A stretch of DNA of 64,000 nucleotides from Xanthobacter flavus (GTDB taxonomy: Bacteria > Pseudomonadota > Alphaproteobacteria > Rhizobiales > Xanthobacteraceae): the NCBI RefSeq assembly GCF_017875275.1, contig NZ_JAGGML010000001.1:4051001-4115000 (forward strand), written 5' to 3'. The notes beneath the pieces are model-generated. The model had not been told where the DNA came from and did no database searches. It saw nothing but the letters and a program-made list of their open reading frames with translations. The position numbers and the translations under genes were made by a program. Positions 52,299-61,930 of this stretch are shown one piece after another; the first letter of the stretch is position 1; each line of letters begins with the position of its first letter.

Positions 52299-53096
52299 AT
52301 GACGGACGCCAAAACCATGGCCTATCTCTCCATCTCCGGCGTGCGCAAGACGTACGGCTCGCCGCGCGGCGCGGTCACCGCGCTGAAAGGCATCGACCTT
52401 GAGGTCAACGAGGGGGAATTCGTCTCCATCCTCGGGCCGAGCGGCTGCGGGAAATCAACGCTGCTCAAGTGCATCGCCGGACTTGAAGGCACGAGCGCCG
52501 GGACGATCCGCGTGGGCGGCGACGTCCTCACGGCCCCGCCCCGGGACATGGGCATCGTGTTCCAGCGCGACGTGCTGCTGGACTGGCGGACCATCCTGGA
52601 CAACGTGCTCATCACCGCGGAATTCGCCGGCCTCAAGGGGCCGGCGGTGCGCGAGCGCGCGCTGGCGCTGCTGGGGCGCTTCGGGCTCGGCGGATTCGAG
52701 AGCCGCCATCCCTGGGAACTCTCCGGCGGCATGCGCCAGCGCGCCGCCATCTGCCGGGCGCTGCTCTGCGATCCCAAGCTGCTGCTGATGGATGAGCCGT
52801 TCGGCGCTCTCGATGCCATGACGCGCGACGACCTCAACCTCGAGCTCGCGCGCATCTGGCAGGACACGCGCAAGACCGTGGTGTTCGTGACCCACGGCAT
52901 CACCGAGGCCATCTTCCTTTCCGACCGCGTGGTCATCATGGATCGTAATCCGGGCCGGATCGTCGAGATCATCGACATCGACCTGCCCCGGCCCCGGCAC
53001 CTCGCCATGCGGGAAAGCCCGGAATTCGGCCGCTATGTCGCCCGTGTCCGCCACCTCTTCGCCAGCCTCGGCGTGCTGAAGGACGATGCCCCATGA
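52299..53096 (+). CDS. NitT/TauT/SsuB-type ABC transporter ATPase
   Basis: A cytoplasmic ATPase of about 265 residues. Walker A is GPSGCGKST, the Q-loop is IVFQRDVLLDWRTILDN, the signature is ELSGGMRQRAAICRALL, Walker B is LLLMDEPFGALD and the H-loop is THGITEAIF. The start is uncertain: GTG at 52278 would overlap the binding-protein stop, ATG at 52299 or 52317 also fit, and none has a strong ribosome site. The long open frame upstream is a shadow of the binding-protein gene. The stop overlaps the permease start. Confidence 0.92.
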   Translation: MTDAKTMAYLSISGVRKTYGSPRGAVTALKGIDLEVNEGEFVSILGPSGCGKSTLLKCIAGLEGTSAGTIRVGGDVLTAPPRDMGIVFQRDVLLDWRTILDNVLITAEFAGLKGPAVRERALALLGRFGLGGFESRHPWELSGGMRQRAAICRALLCDPKLLLMDEPFGALDAMTRDDLNLELARIWQDTRKTVVFVTHGITEAIFLSDRVVIMDRNPGRIVEIIDIDLPRPRHLAMRESPEFGRYVARVRHLFASLGVLKDDAP

Positions 53097-53926
53097 GCTC
53101 CGGGAACAGCGCTACCGAAAATCTCGATCCGCCCATGCCGCAGCGGCTGCCTGCCTCGCTGGTGGAGGCGGGCATGGTGGTGGGCCTGCTGATCGCGGTG
53201 CTCGTCCTCTGGGAGGTGGCGGTCTACGTCTTCAAGCCGGCGCCCATCATCCTGCCGCCGCCCAGCGTCATCTGGCAGGAATTCCTGCTGTCGCCGGGCT
53301 ATTTCCTCCAGATGTCCGCCTTCACGCTCTACACCACCCTCGCGGGCTTCGGCCTCGCCGTGGTGCTGGGGCTGGCGCTGGCGGTGGGCATCGTCCACTC
53401 GAAATTCATCGAGCGCACGGTCTATACGCTCCTCGTCGCGCTCAACAGCGTGCCGAAGGTGGCGCTGGCGCCGCTGTTCGTGATCTGGATGGGCACCGGC
53501 GTCGAGCCGAAGATCGCCATCGCGCTCATGCTCGCACTGTTCTCCGTGGTCATCGACGCGGTGCTCGGCCTGCGGTCGGTGGATCCGGACATGGTGAACC
53601 TTGCCCGCGCCAGCCGCGCCTCGTCCTTCGCCATCCTGCGCAAGATCCGCTTTCCCAACGCCCTGCCGAGCATCTTCGCGGGCCTGAAGGTGGCGATTTC
53701 CTTCGCGCTGGTGGGGGCCATCGTCGGCGAGTTCGTGGCGGGCTCCGAGGGGCTGGGCTTCGCCATCCTGACCGCGCAGGGCCAGTTCGACACGCCGCGC
53801 GTGTTCGTCTGCCTCCTGCTGCTCGGGCTGCTCGGCACGGCGCTGTTCTTCGTGGTCGAGGCGTGCGAGCGCCTGCTGCTGCCGTGGCATGTGTCCCAGC
53901 GCGGTGGTGGCGGATCCGGTCACTAA
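53093..53926 (+). CDS. NitT/TauT/SsuC-type ABC transporter permease
   Basis: A 277-residue permease with about six membrane segments. The EAA loop lies at about residues 165-195 (MVNLARASRASSFAILRKIRFPNALP), followed by FAGLKVAISFALVGAIVGEF, a typical family segment. The ATG overlaps the ATPase stop (ATGA). It completes the importer begun at 51280. The next gene, a DMT-family permease, starts 3 bases after its stop. Confidence 0.94.
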   Translation: MSSGNSATENLDPPMPQRLPASLVEAGMVVGLLIAVLVLWEVAVYVFKPAPIILPPPSVIWQEFLLSPGYFLQMSAFTLYTTLAGFGLAVVLGLALAVGIVHSKFIERTVYTLLVALNSVPKVALAPLFVIWMGTGVEPKIAIALMLALFSVVIDAVLGLRSVDPDMVNLARASRASSFAILRKIRFPNALPSIFAGLKVAISFALVGAIVGEFVAGSEGLGFAILTAQGQFDTPRVFVCLLLLGLLGTALFFVVEACERLLLPWHVSQRGGGGSGH

Positions 53927-53928
53927 AG

Positions 53929-54873
53929 GTGGCGGCCGCGGCGAAGGCGCCCCTTTCCGCCATCCTCGCCCTTCTGGCCACGGCCCTCCTGTGGGGCAGC
54001 AACCACACGGCGGCACGGGCGATCCATGACGCCCTACCGCTGCCCGCGCTGGTGTTCTGGCGCTGGGCGATCGCGCTCACGCTCCTGCTGCCCATCGCTT
54101 TGCCCGGGCTCCTGCGGGAGCGGGCCGCGATCCGCCGCAACGCCGGGCGCATCGCGCTGCTGGGACTGGTGGGCGTGGGGCTCTTCTCGGTGAGCCTTTA
54201 TGCCGGCGCCTATCTGAGCCCGGCGCTGGAAGTCGGCCTGCTGAATGCGACCACGCCCATCTGGGTGCTGCTGATCGCCACCTTCGTCGGGCACATGCGC
54301 CCGAGGCTCGCGCAGATCGGCGGCATCCTCATCGCCATGGCCGGCGTCACGCTGGTGCTGATGAAGGGGATGCCGACGGGGCTCGCGGGCTTCCATTTCG
54401 GCGCGGGGAATCTGTTCTCGATCACCGCCGCCGTGCTGTTCGCCTTCTACACCTACAGCCTTGGGCAGAACCCCATCGGCATCTCGGCCCTGAGCCTGAC
54501 GGCGCTGACCGCGCTCGCCGGCTTCGTGCTGGTCTTCTGTCCCGTCTATGCGGTGTTCCTTGGCCTCGGCGGGCAGGATCCGTTCACCAGCGGGTTCAGG
54601 GTGGAGCCCGTCACCCTGACGGTGCTGTACATCGCGGCCGGGCCGACGCTGCTCGGCAACCTCTTCTGGATCTACGGCGCAGCGCGGGTGGGCGCTGCAC
54701 GCGCTGGCCCCTTCCTCTACTTCTCGCCATTGGCGACGGTCGCGCTGTCCGCGACGCTCCTCGGCGAGACGATCACGCCGCTGCAGTTGGTGGGCGGGGC
54801 GGCCATCCTCGCCGGACTGTGGATCTCCACCCAGACGGGGGCAGGGCCGGCGAAGGCGGCGCCGAGCCCTTAA
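53929..54873 (+). CDS. EamA/DMT-family transporter
   Basis: A 314-residue drug/metabolite-family permease with two EamA repeats and about ten membrane segments. The first repeat opens with ALLATALLWGSNHTAARAI and the second with the SITAAVLFAFYTYSLGQNP region. GTG at 53929 is the only sensible start after the ABC permease, three bases beyond its stop; the frame reads open through that gene but is a shadow there. It probably exports a product or intermediate of the imported compound, inferred from its place at the end of the importer operon. Confidence 0.88.
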   Translation: MAAAAKAPLSAILALLATALLWGSNHTAARAIHDALPLPALVFWRWAIALTLLLPIALPGLLRERAAIRRNAGRIALLGLVGVGLFSVSLYAGAYLSPALEVGLLNATTPIWVLLIATFVGHMRPRLAQIGGILIAMAGVTLVLMKGMPTGLAGFHFGAGNLFSITAAVLFAFYTYSLGQNPIGISALSLTALTALAGFVLVFCPVYAVFLGLGGQDPFTSGFRVEPVTLTVLYIAAGPTLLGNLFWIYGAARVGAARAGPFLYFSPLATVALSATLLGETITPLQLVGGAAILAGLWISTQTGAGPAKAAPSP

Positions 54874-54885
54874 GGCCAGGCCGTC

Positions 54886-55860
54886 CTATGCTAGGCCCAT
54901 GAGCCGTGCGCCGCCGGCGAGCACGCGGGCGCGCACCTCCGTGCTCTGCTGATCCAGCGCGGCGAGGGCCTTGGCCCCTTCCGCATCGCCGATCTCGAAC
55001 GGAAAATCGGTGCCGAAGACCACGCGCTCGGGACCGACCAGATTCAGCAGGAAGTCCAGCACGGTGGGGTGCGCCACCACCGTGTCGTAATAGAGCTGGC
55101 CGAGATAGTGCGATGGCGGCCGGCAGATGTTGGCGCGGCACGCCGGGTTCGCCTCATAGAGCGGCGCCTCATAGGCGAGGTCGAGGCGGCCGGCGAGCAT
55201 GGGCAGCGTGCCGCCGCCGTGGGCCAGCACGAGCTTCAGCCCCGGATGGCGCTCCAGCACGCCGGAGAAGATGAGGCGCGCCACGCACAGCGCGGTCTCG
55301 GACGGCCAGCCGACGAGCTGGAGCATGGTGAAGCTGCCGAAGGCCGGCCGGTCCACGCCGGAGGTGGGGTGCATGAACACGATGCAGCCCTGCCGCGCGC
55401 ATTCCGCCCACATGTCTTCGAAGGCCGGATCATCGAGTGGGCGCCCCGCCGCCGAGGTGGGCAGGGCGACACCCACATGGCCCTCATCCAACGCGCGGCG
55501 AATGGCGTCCGCGCAGCGCTCGGGCTCGGCGATGGGAGGCACGGCGAGGCCGCCGAGCCGCTGTCCGCCGTCCCGCGCGGCGGCGAGCGTCTGCGCATTG
55601 AGCCGCCGCGCGAACGCGCCGTCCGCCGCCCAGCCGGCATGGGAGACCACGCGCGGCGGCGGCGAGACGAGCTGGAGCGAGATGTTCCGCCGCGTCAGGC
55701 TTTCCAGCCGCCCGGGCATGTCGAACAGCAGCGGATCGAGCGGGCCGTAGCCGGCGAAGCGGAAGCCTTCGGGACAGGTCTCGATGCCGAAGGCGCCCTC
55801 CCGCGCGAGTTCGCCGAGGAAATCGCGCGAGAGGGTATGGGCGTGGACGTCGACGATCAC
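54886..55860 (-). CDS. Amidohydrolase 2 family protein (ACMSD/gamma-resorcylate decarboxylase-like)
   Basis: A 324-residue amidohydrolase-2 TIM barrel. Zinc-site residues are visible: HxH in DVHAHTLSRDF at residues 6-8, His in IVFMHPTSG, His in LVLAHGGGTLPML and the catalytic Asp in VVFGTDFPFEIGD. This set is shared by 2-amino-3-carboxymuconate-6-semialdehyde decarboxylase and related decarboxylases or hydrolases. The GTG start at 55860 overlaps the LivK stop (GTGA), so it is translated with that binding protein. Decarboxylation is the commonest activity in the family, but hydrolysis is possible. Confidence 0.9.
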   Translation of the reverse strand: MIVDVHAHTLSRDFLGELAREGAFGIETCPEGFRFAGYGPLDPLLFDMPGRLESLTRRNISLQLVSPPPRVVSHAGWAADGAFARRLNAQTLAAARDGGQRLGGLAVPPIAEPERCADAIRRALDEGHVGVALPTSAAGRPLDDPAFEDMWAECARQGCIVFMHPTSGVDRPAFGSFTMLQLVGWPSETALCVARLIFSGVLERHPGLKLVLAHGGGTLPMLAGRLDLAYEAPLYEANPACRANICRPPSHYLGQLYYDTVVAHPTVLDFLLNLVGPERVVFGTDFPFEIGDAEGAKALAALDQQSTEVRARVLAGGARLMGLA

Positions 55861-57071
55861 GGGAAGGGCTTGCGCGGATAGACCACCGGCGCCGCCGCGA
55901 TGGCCGCGGGATAGACCGGCACGGCCTTGCCGCCCTGCACCTGCGCGACCACGGCGGAAGCCTTCACATCGACGCCGGCATCGTTGAATTTCACCGGGCC
56001 GAAGAAGGTTTCGGTGTCGAGCTGGAGCATGGCCTCGCGCACTTTCACCGGGTCGATGCTGCCGGCCTTCTCGATGGCGAGCTGGAGCGCCAGCGCGCCC
56101 GCCGTGCCGGCGGCGGTGATGTAGGTGGGCGTCTCGCCGTTGAACTGCTTCTTGAAGGTCTCCACATAGGTGGCGCTGTCCGCCACCACCGCGCCCTTGT
56201 AGGTGAGCGCCGGGTCCCAGATCTGCACGCCGAACAGGTCCTCCGCCGCCGGGCCGAGGGCGTTGAGGAAGTCCGGGATACCCACCGCGAAGGCGAAGCC
56301 GATCAGCTTGGGGTTCACCTTCAGCGTCTGCAGCGTCTTGATGAGCAGGATGGAATCCTGGACGTAGCCGGTGAGGATCAGCACGTCCGGGTTGCTCTCC
56401 TTCAGCGCGGTGGCGACGGAGGAGAGGTCGGCGGAGCCCTTCGGATACTTGGTGGTGTAGACCACCTTCAGGCCCTCGGCCTCCGCCTTCTTCTGGGCGG
56501 CGCCGGCGAACACGTTCGGGAACAAGTCGTCAGGCCCGGCGATGGCGATGGTCTTGGGCGGCTCCTTCACCGTCTTCAGCAGCGCCAGCATCGGGTCGAG
56601 GGTGGTGGAGGCGAGGGGCGCCGGGCAGAAGATGTATTTGTAGCCGCGCTGGTAGAGGCTGTCGGCCGTCGCCATGGGGGTCATGGTGATGACCTTGTAC
56701 TTCTCGCTGATCGCCGCCGTGGCGGTGGCGATGCCCGAGGAATACGGGCCGAGGATGAAGCCCACGCCGTCCTCGGTAATCAGCTTCTCGGTGAGGCGGG
56801 CGGAGGTCTGCGGCTTGCTCTCGTCGTCGTAATAGATGACCTCGACGGGCATCTTCTTGTCGCCGACCTTGATGCCGCCGGCGTCATTCACCAGCTTTTC
56901 CCAATAGGCATAGCCGTTCTTCAGGAGATGCCCCTCGCGGGCGAAGTTGCCGGTGAGGCTGACGGCGGCGCCGATCTTGATCTTGTCCTGCGCGGCGGCT
57001 GTGCCCGCGCCGAGAAGGGTGGCAAGGCCGAGGGCGGCCACGCTCTTCACCAGAGTTCGTCTGTGCATCAT
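55857..57071 (-). CDS. LivK-type ABC transporter substrate-binding protein
   Basis: A 404-residue periplasmic binding protein. The signal peptide runs to about residue 28 (MHRRTLVKSVAALGLATLLG, ending TAAAQ). Ligand-fold segments are GAAVSLTGNFAREGHLLKNG, VEVIYYDDESKPQTSARL and ILGPYSSGIATATAAIS. AGGAG lies four bases before the first ATG and seven before the second. It is co-directional with the dihydropyrimidinase-like gene and livF-G-M-H, so it is the binding component of that importer, and it is coupled to the amidohydrolase at 54886. Confidence 0.94.
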   Translation of the reverse strand: MMHRRTLVKSVAALGLATLLGAGTAAAQDKIKIGAAVSLTGNFAREGHLLKNGYAYWEKLVNDAGGIKVGDKKMPVEVIYYDDESKPQTSARLTEKLITEDGVGFILGPYSSGIATATAAISEKYKVITMTPMATADSLYQRGYKYIFCPAPLASTTLDPMLALLKTVKEPPKTIAIAGPDDLFPNVFAGAAQKKAEAEGLKVVYTTKYPKGSADLSSVATALKESNPDVLILTGYVQDSILLIKTLQTLKVNPKLIGFAFAVGIPDFLNALGPAAEDLFGVQIWDPALTYKGAVVADSATYVETFKKQFNGETPTYITAAGTAGALALQLAIEKAGSIDPVKVREAMLQLDTETFFGPVKFNDAGVDVKASAVVAQVQGGKAVPVYPAAIAAAPVVYPRKPFP

Positions 57072-57112
57072 CTCGCTCCTGCTGGTCCGGAAGGTTTGGT
57101 TTTGTGGATGTC

Positions 57113-58504
57113 TCAGGCGGATGCGGCGGTGCCGGGCACGAAACGCCCGAAGCCCGGCGCGCCGACGAGCTTGCCGTCCTGCGCGACGATGGTGCCGCGC
57201 ACGATGGTGTGGGTGGCCGCGCCCTTGGTGGCCATGCCCTCCCAGCTGGAGAAGCCGGTGCGCGAGAGCATGTCCTCATTGCGGAAGACACCTTCGCGGC
57301 TCATGTCCACGATGGTGAAGTCGGCATCCGCGCCGGGCTGGATCACGCCCTTGCGGGGAAAGATGCCGAAGCGCCGGGCGGGGGCCTCGGCGGCGAGGCG
57401 GGCCACGTCGTTGAGGGTGAGGCGCCCTTCGTTCACGGCGTTCATCAGCAGCGGGATGTATTCCTGCGCGCCGGTGACACCGAGCGGCACCGAGAACAGG
57501 TCTTTCCAGCCCGGGTCCACGTCCTCCTTGGTATGGGGGGCGTGCTCCAGCACGATCATGTCGGCGGTGCCGTCCTTGATGGCGTCCCAGCCGGCCTCGG
57601 GGTCGTAGGCCCAATTGTAGGTGCGCGGCCCCACCTTCTCCATCTGCGCCCGGCTCATGAACATGGTGCCGAGCTCCAGCTCGCACGACACGTCCTGCCC
57701 CAGGTCATACTTGGCGTGGTGGATCATCTCGTTGGCGCCCTTGGGCATGACGCCGAGATGCAGCACGTGCAGCTTCACCCCGCAGATGCGCGCGTAATAG
57801 AGCGAGGCCGCGAGGCCCGCGACCATGCCGTGGCCGTACATGTAGCCCTTCGAGAAGCTCTCGTGATAGGCCATGGCATCGGTGCGGCCCTTGTCGATGT
57901 AATCGCGGAAGGTGAGCCGCTTGCACCACTCAGGGTCATCGTGGTGAACCGAGGCGACCAGCCCCATGTCCCGCGTCGCCTCATACAGCTCGAACAGGAT
58001 GCCGTGGTCGAGCACGCCGAGTTCCGAGATGTAGGGATAGACTTCCTTGATGTGGCGCGTGTTGAAGATCTTGATGCCGATGGCACCCGCCTTGGCCAGC
58101 GCCTCCACCGTGCGCGGATAGAGTCCGCCGCCATAGAGCGCGTAGTCCACATGGGCCTTGGGCGCGACCAGCGCCTTCTTCATCTCATAGTCTTCGAGCG
58201 TGGTCGGGTGCGGCGTGTTGTTGGTCATGTCGATGCACATGGTCACGCCGCCGACCGCCGCCGCCGCGGAGCCGGTCTGGAAATCTTCCTTGTAGGTGTG
58301 GCCCGGCTCGCGGAAGTGGCAGTGGACGTGCCACAGGCCCGGCAGCACGGCGAGCCCCTTGGCGTCCACGCGCTTCGCTGCCTCCGTGAACGGTCCGCCG
58401 ATGGCGACGATCTTGCCGTCGAGCACTGCGATGTCCGCCTTGTAGGAGGAGGACGGCGTGTGGATCGTGCCGTTTTCGATCACGAGGTCATAGGGTCGGG
58501 ACAC
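57113..58504 (-). CDS. Dihydroorotase/hydantoinase-family cyclic amidohydrolase with altered active-site acids
   Basis: A 463-residue cyclic amidohydrolase. Metal-site landmarks are H61-C-H63 in HVHCHFREPG, the carboxylated-lysine position K145 in GIKIFNTRH, H187/H188 in SVHHDD and His246/249 in LHVLHLG. The catalytic Asp of the (S/T)DHAPHT box is replaced: the sequence is VLEHAPHTKED with Glu320. The Asp normally two residues before the HxH pair is His59. The GTG start at 58504 has GGAGAG seven bases upstream. It lies between LivK and LivF genes, so the imported compound is probably a hydantoin-, allantoin- or dihydropyrimidine-like ring. Exact substrate unknown. Confidence 0.92.
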   Translation of the reverse strand: MSRPYDLVIENGTIHTPSSSYKADIAVLDGKIVAIGGPFTEAAKRVDAKGLAVLPGLWHVHCHFREPGHTYKEDFQTGSAAAAVGGVTMCIDMTNNTPHPTTLEDYEMKKALVAPKAHVDYALYGGGLYPRTVEALAKAGAIGIKIFNTRHIKEVYPYISELGVLDHGILFELYEATRDMGLVASVHHDDPEWCKRLTFRDYIDKGRTDAMAYHESFSKGYMYGHGMVAGLAASLYYARICGVKLHVLHLGVMPKGANEMIHHAKYDLGQDVSCELELGTMFMSRAQMEKVGPRTYNWAYDPEAGWDAIKDGTADMIVLEHAPHTKEDVDPGWKDLFSVPLGVTGAQEYIPLLMNAVNEGRLTLNDVARLAAEAPARRFGIFPRKGVIQPGADADFTIVDMSREGVFRNEDMLSRTGFSSWEGMATKGAATHTIVRGTIVAQDGKLVGAPGFGRFVPGTAASA

Positions 58505-58523
58505 GTCACGCTCTCCGAACAGG

Positions 58524-59236
58524 TCAGTTGAGGCCGAGATAGGCGGCGCGGATGTCCTCGCGTCGCAGGAGGTCGTCCGCCGGGCCGTCGATGGTGATGC
58601 GGCCGGTGTCCAGCACGTAGCCGCGGGTGGCGATCTCCAGCGCGAGGCCTACGTCCTGCTCCACCAAGAGCACGGTGATGCCGCGCTCGCGGTTGACCTG
58701 GCGCACCGCGTCCGCGATGCGGTCGACGATCACCGGGGCGAGGCCCAGCGACATCTCGTCGATGAGCAGGAGGCTCGGGCGTGCCATCAGCGCGCGGCCG
58801 ATGGCACACATCTGCTGCTCGCCGCCGGACATGAGGCCGGCGAGCCGTCCTTCCAGCCGAACCAGCTCCGGGAAGAGCTGGAAGACGAAGGCGAGGTCAT
58901 CCTCCTCGCCTTCCCGGCTCGGGCGCGCGGTGGCGCCGAGCTTGAGGTTCTGGCGCACGGTGAGGCCGGCGAACAGGCGCCGGCCCTCCGGCACCATGGC
59001 GATGCCGCGCCGGGCGCGCTCATAAGGCTTCAGCGGGTTCAGGTCCGCGCCGGCGAAGCGCATCTGCCCTGAGCGCACCGGGATGAGGCCGGTGAGGGCG
59101 CGCAGGAGCGTCGTCTTGCCGGCACCGTTCGCGCCGACGAGGGCGACGATCTCGCCCTCCGCCATGTCGAAGCCCACGTCCCACAAGACGCGGCTGTCAC
59201 CATAGGCCACGGCGAGGCCTTCGACCGAGAGAAGGC

Positions 59237-59240
<4 letters not shown>
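58524..59240 (-). CDS. livF: Liv-type ABC transporter ATPase LivF
   Basis: A 238-residue ATPase of normal LivF length. Walker A is GANGAGKTT near residues 35-43, the signature is LMSGGEQQMCAIGRAL, Walker B is LLLIDEMSLGLAP, and VEQDVGLAL replaces the H-loop as in LivF. ATG at 59240 overlaps the livG stop by four bases; the longer frame upstream is a livG shadow. It is followed 19 bases later by the cyclic amidohydrolase gene. Confidence 0.95.
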
Positions 59241-59981
<741 letters not shown>

Positions 59982-59995
<14 letters not shown>

Positions 59996-60962
59996 GGCGC
60001 GACCTCCACCGCTGGATCAGGGAACGCCCGGCCACCAGCATCCCGTTGGGGGCGACGAGGCAGATGACGACGATGAGCACGCCGAACACGATCTGGTGCG
60101 CCTGCAGGAAGCCGCCCCACACCAAAGTGGAGAGGAATTCCAGCACGAAGGCGCCCAGCACCGGCCCGATCACCGTGCCCATGCCGCCGAGGATGAGCAT
60201 CATGTAGGCCTTGACGCCGATGGCGGGATCGAACGCGCTGGCCGGCTCGATGAAGGTGATCCAGAAGGCCCACACGCCACCGGCGAAGCCGGTGATGCCG
60301 GCGGAGATGGCCCAGGCGGCGACCTTGGTGGCGGTGGTGTCGATGCCCATCACCCCCGCCGCGCGCTCGCCATCGCGGATGGCCCGCAGCGCATAGCCGA
60401 AGGGCCGGGTGAGGATGAAGGCCACCAGCAGGGTGGAGACGACCATCCCGGCCAGCATCACCAGATAGATGGCGCGGTAGAGCGGCCCCGGCGGCAGGTC
60501 CGAGAGCGGCAGCGGCAAGCCCTCGGCGCCGCCGGTGACGCCGCCCACCTGGATGACCAGCTGGATGGCGGCAAGATTTAGCGCGACGGTGGCGATGGCG
60601 AAGTAGTGCCCCCTCAGGCGCAGGATGGGCCAGCCGATGATGCCCGCCACCAGCGCCGAGAAGGCAACGGCCGCGACGAGCGCCACGGGAAAGGGCGCCC
60701 CCAGCGTCATGGCGACGCCTGAGGCATAGGCGCCGAAGCCGAAGAACACCGCATTGCCGAAGGCATGGTAGCCGGTGAGGCCGACGATGACGTTCAGCCC
60801 CTGCGTGACCGTGGCGTACATGAACACGGTCGTCAGCACCCGCAGCCAGTAATTGTTGAGGGCGAGGGGCGCGAGGGCGAGGACGACCGCGCCGGCGGCG
60901 AAGAACGCCCAGAAGAGAAGCGCGCGGCGCCGCGCGCCCGAGGGGGGAGAGGGGGAGATCAT
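59982..60962 (-). CDS. livM: Branched-chain amino acid-type ABC transporter permease LivM
   Basis: A 326-residue permease. The LivM motif GLTGYHAFGNAVFFGFGAY lies at about residues 59-77, followed by RLRGHYFAIATVALNL; the coupling loop is AIRDGERAAGVMGID. Classical LivM has SLGHA at the position of AFGNA here, a moderate departure. ATG at 60962 overlaps the livH stop (ATGA) and has a GGGGGAG-rich purine tract after the start only, so translation probably relies on coupling. The upstream open frame belongs to livH. Confidence 0.93.
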
Positions 60963-61831
60963 GCGTGCTCCCCGAAGAAGGCGCGGCCGAATAGGCCCTG
61001 AGGCCGCAGCGCGAGCACCAGCAGGAACAGACCGAAGCCGACGATCTCCTGATAATTGGCGCCGAGGAAGTAGCCGGCCCAGGCCTGTACCAGCCCATAG
61101 ATGAAGCCGGCGACGATGCACCCCTCCACCGATCCGATGCCGCCCAGCACCGTGATGACGAAGACCGCGCTCAGGAAGGTGACGCCCATGCCCGGCATCA
61201 CCGGAAACAGCATGGAGGCGAGAGAGCCCGTGGCACCGGCCAGCGCCGCGCCGGCCCCGGCGGTCAGCGCGTAGATCCGCTCGGGATTGATGCCCATGAG
61301 GGAGGAGACCTCCCGGTCGAGCGCGGTTGCGAGGATCATCTGTCCGGCGCGGGTGAAGCGCAGGAAGGCGAAGAAGGCGATGCCGAGGGCGATGGAGAAG
61401 CCAGCCGCGATGAGGCGCACCACCGGCACGAGAATGCCGAAGATCTCGATGGAGCTCGCCGCATAGGACGAGTTCACCGAGCGCACGTCGGAGGTGAAGG
61501 CGATGGAGACCGCATCCACCATCACCAGCTCGATGCCGAAGGTCACCACCAGCGACAGCAGCAGGCTGGTGCGGATGATGCGGTTCAGCACCAGCACCTG
61601 CAGCGCATAGCCCAGCGCGAACATCGCCACCATGGACACCGGGATGGAGGCGATGGGGTCAAGCCCCGCGAACCGGAACAGGCCGTAGGTGATGTAGGCC
61701 CCCAGCATGATGAAGCCGGTGTGGGCGAGGTTGATCACCCCCATGACGCCCCAGACCATCGAGAAACCGATGGTGGCGATGCCGTAGAGACCGCCCAGCA
61801 GCAGCCCGTTGGCGGTGGCTTGCCAAAGCAC
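60959..61831 (-). CDS. livH: Branched-chain amino acid-type ABC transporter permease LivH
   Basis: A 290-residue permease with the LivH motif INLAHTGFIMLGAYI and the coupling loop ATALDREVSSLMGINP. GTG at 61831 is chosen because GGAGGGG lies five bases upstream and it gives the normal N-terminus (LWQATANGLLLGGLYG); the frame open to 61951 runs through the promoter. It is the first gene of the livH-M-G-F-amidohydrolase-livK unit, divergent from a GntR gene with 99 bases between. The binding protein is at the distal end of the operon, which is not the usual order. Confidence 0.93.
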   Translation of the reverse strand: MLWQATANGLLLGGLYGIATIGFSMVWGVMGVINLAHTGFIMLGAYITYGLFRFAGLDPIASIPVSMVAMFALGYALQVLVLNRIIRTSLLLSLVVTFGIELVMVDAVSIAFTSDVRSVNSSYAASSIEIFGILVPVVRLIAAGFSIALGIAFFAFLRFTRAGQMILATALDREVSSLMGINPERIYALTAGAGAALAGATGSLASMLFPVMPGMGVTFLSAVFVITVLGGIGSVEGCIVAGFIYGLVQAWAGYFLGANYQEIVGFGLFLLVLALRPQGLFGRAFFGEHA

Positions 61832-61852
61832 CGTTACCCCTCCAAATCGTTG

Positions 61853-61909
61853 ATTTTGCGATGTTATATGCTTGACGGAAGGCTTATTTATACATATTTT
61901 ATGCAAAAT
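61853..61909. promoter_or_regulatory. Divergent promoter region with inverted repeat (GntR target candidate)
   Basis: A perfect 7-bp inverted repeat, ATTTTGC (61853-61859) and GCAAAAT (61903-61909), brackets a candidate sigma70 promoter for the GntR gene: TTGACG at 61872-61877, 17 bases, TATTTT at 61895-61900. The arms flank the promoter, suiting repression by a dimeric regulator of both livH and the GntR gene. Confidence 0.45.
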
Positions 61910-61930
61910 AAATCGAGTCATGCAACAACG

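Noticed and set aside
53086-53928. Apparent N-terminal extension of the EamA transporter
   Set aside because: This is the shifted frame of the ABC permease gene. EamA homology begins after GTG 53929.
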